This document shows, one piece after another, positions 5,614 through 5,660 of a DNA stretch of 5,660 nucleotides. The DNA is from an uncultured Pseudomonadota bacterium. GTDB taxonomy: Bacteria; Pseudomonadota; Gammaproteobacteria; Burkholderiales; Eutrophovitaceae. A program made the translations under genes and the position numbers. The notes under the pieces were generated by a model that searched no databases, was not told where the DNA came from, and saw nothing but the letters and a program-made list of their open reading frames with translations. The stretch is from contig CAJXPC010000130.1 in assembly GCA_913057845.1 (NCBI GenBank), positions 1-5,660 on the forward strand, written 5' to 3'. The stretch's first letter is position 1. Each line of letters begins with the position of its first letter.

Positions 5614-5660
5614 CTGTCTCTTATACACATCTCCGAGCCCACGAGACCTCTCTACATCTC
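5614..5660 (-). other. Illumina Nextera P7-side adapter (library artefact)
   Basis: This is not genomic sequence. Positions 5614-5632 (CTGTCTCTTATACACATCT) are the inverted Tn5 mosaic end. Positions 5633-5647 (CCGAGCCCACGAGAC) are the read-2 adapter arm. Positions 5648-5655 (CTCTCTAC) match the i7 index usually called N707. Positions 5656-5660 (ATCTC) begin the P7 flow-cell sequence. With the left cap this gives a P5-to-P7 orientation around the whole contig. Native sequence ends at 5613. Confidence 0.98.

Noticed and set aside
31..5632. A 5.6 kb Tn5-like transposon bounded by 19-bp inverted repeats.
   Set aside because: The repeats are Nextera mosaic ends flanked by synthetic adapter arms and indexes. 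There is no transposase gene and no 9-bp target duplication.

Overview
The window is a 5.66 kb assembled contig. Native DNA runs from about 50 to 5613 and is capped at both ends by Illumina Nextera library sequence. The left cap reads: end of the P5 oligo, an 8-base index, the read-1 adapter, then the 19-bp Tn5 mosaic end. The right cap is the mirror arrangement with the read-2/P7 side. These caps are laboratory sequence, and both outermost genes are cut exactly where the mosaic end begins.

The native part looks like a Pseudomonadota chromosome, probably from an uncultivated gamma- or betaproteobacterium of modest GC content. The grounds are an AroF-like class I DAHP synthase, a PmbA/TldE protein, a GguC/AraD1-type fumarylacetoacetate-hydrolase-fold protein, and tight gene packing with overlapping stops. 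No plasmid, phage, insertion sequence, CRISPR array, tRNA or rRNA is visible.

Layout, left to right. (1) Positions 50-627, minus strand: the first 192 residues of a 3-oxoadipate enol-lactonase-like alpha/beta hydrolase, missing its C-terminus. (2) Positions 628-762: a divergent intergenic region with good Shine-Dalgarno sequences on both sides and two short inverted repeats. (3) Positions 763-1761, plus strand: a complete GguC/AraD1-like FAH-superfamily protein. Together with the hydrolase it looks like part of a sugar-acid or aromatic-acid catabolic locus. (4) Positions 1762-1992: an AT-rich leader with promoter-like elements and two more inverted repeats. (5) Positions 1993-3066, plus strand: a complete AroF-like DAHP synthase, the entry enzyme of the shikimate pathway. 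Its active-site residues are intact, as are the positions linked to tyrosine inhibition in E. coli AroF. (6) Positions 3063-5613, minus strand: an apparent operon transcribed pmbA (C-terminal 170 residues), then a 12-helix MFS transporter, then a six-helix membrane protein of unknown function. The first two genes overlap and the last two are 27 bases apart. The operon converges on aroF so closely that both stop codons share one TTAA.

The gene content is mostly ordinary housekeeping and catabolic. I found no convincing undescribed system. The points most worth attention are the adapter caps and the false peptides they create, the inverted repeats in the two regulatory gaps, and the tight pmbA-transporter coupling.
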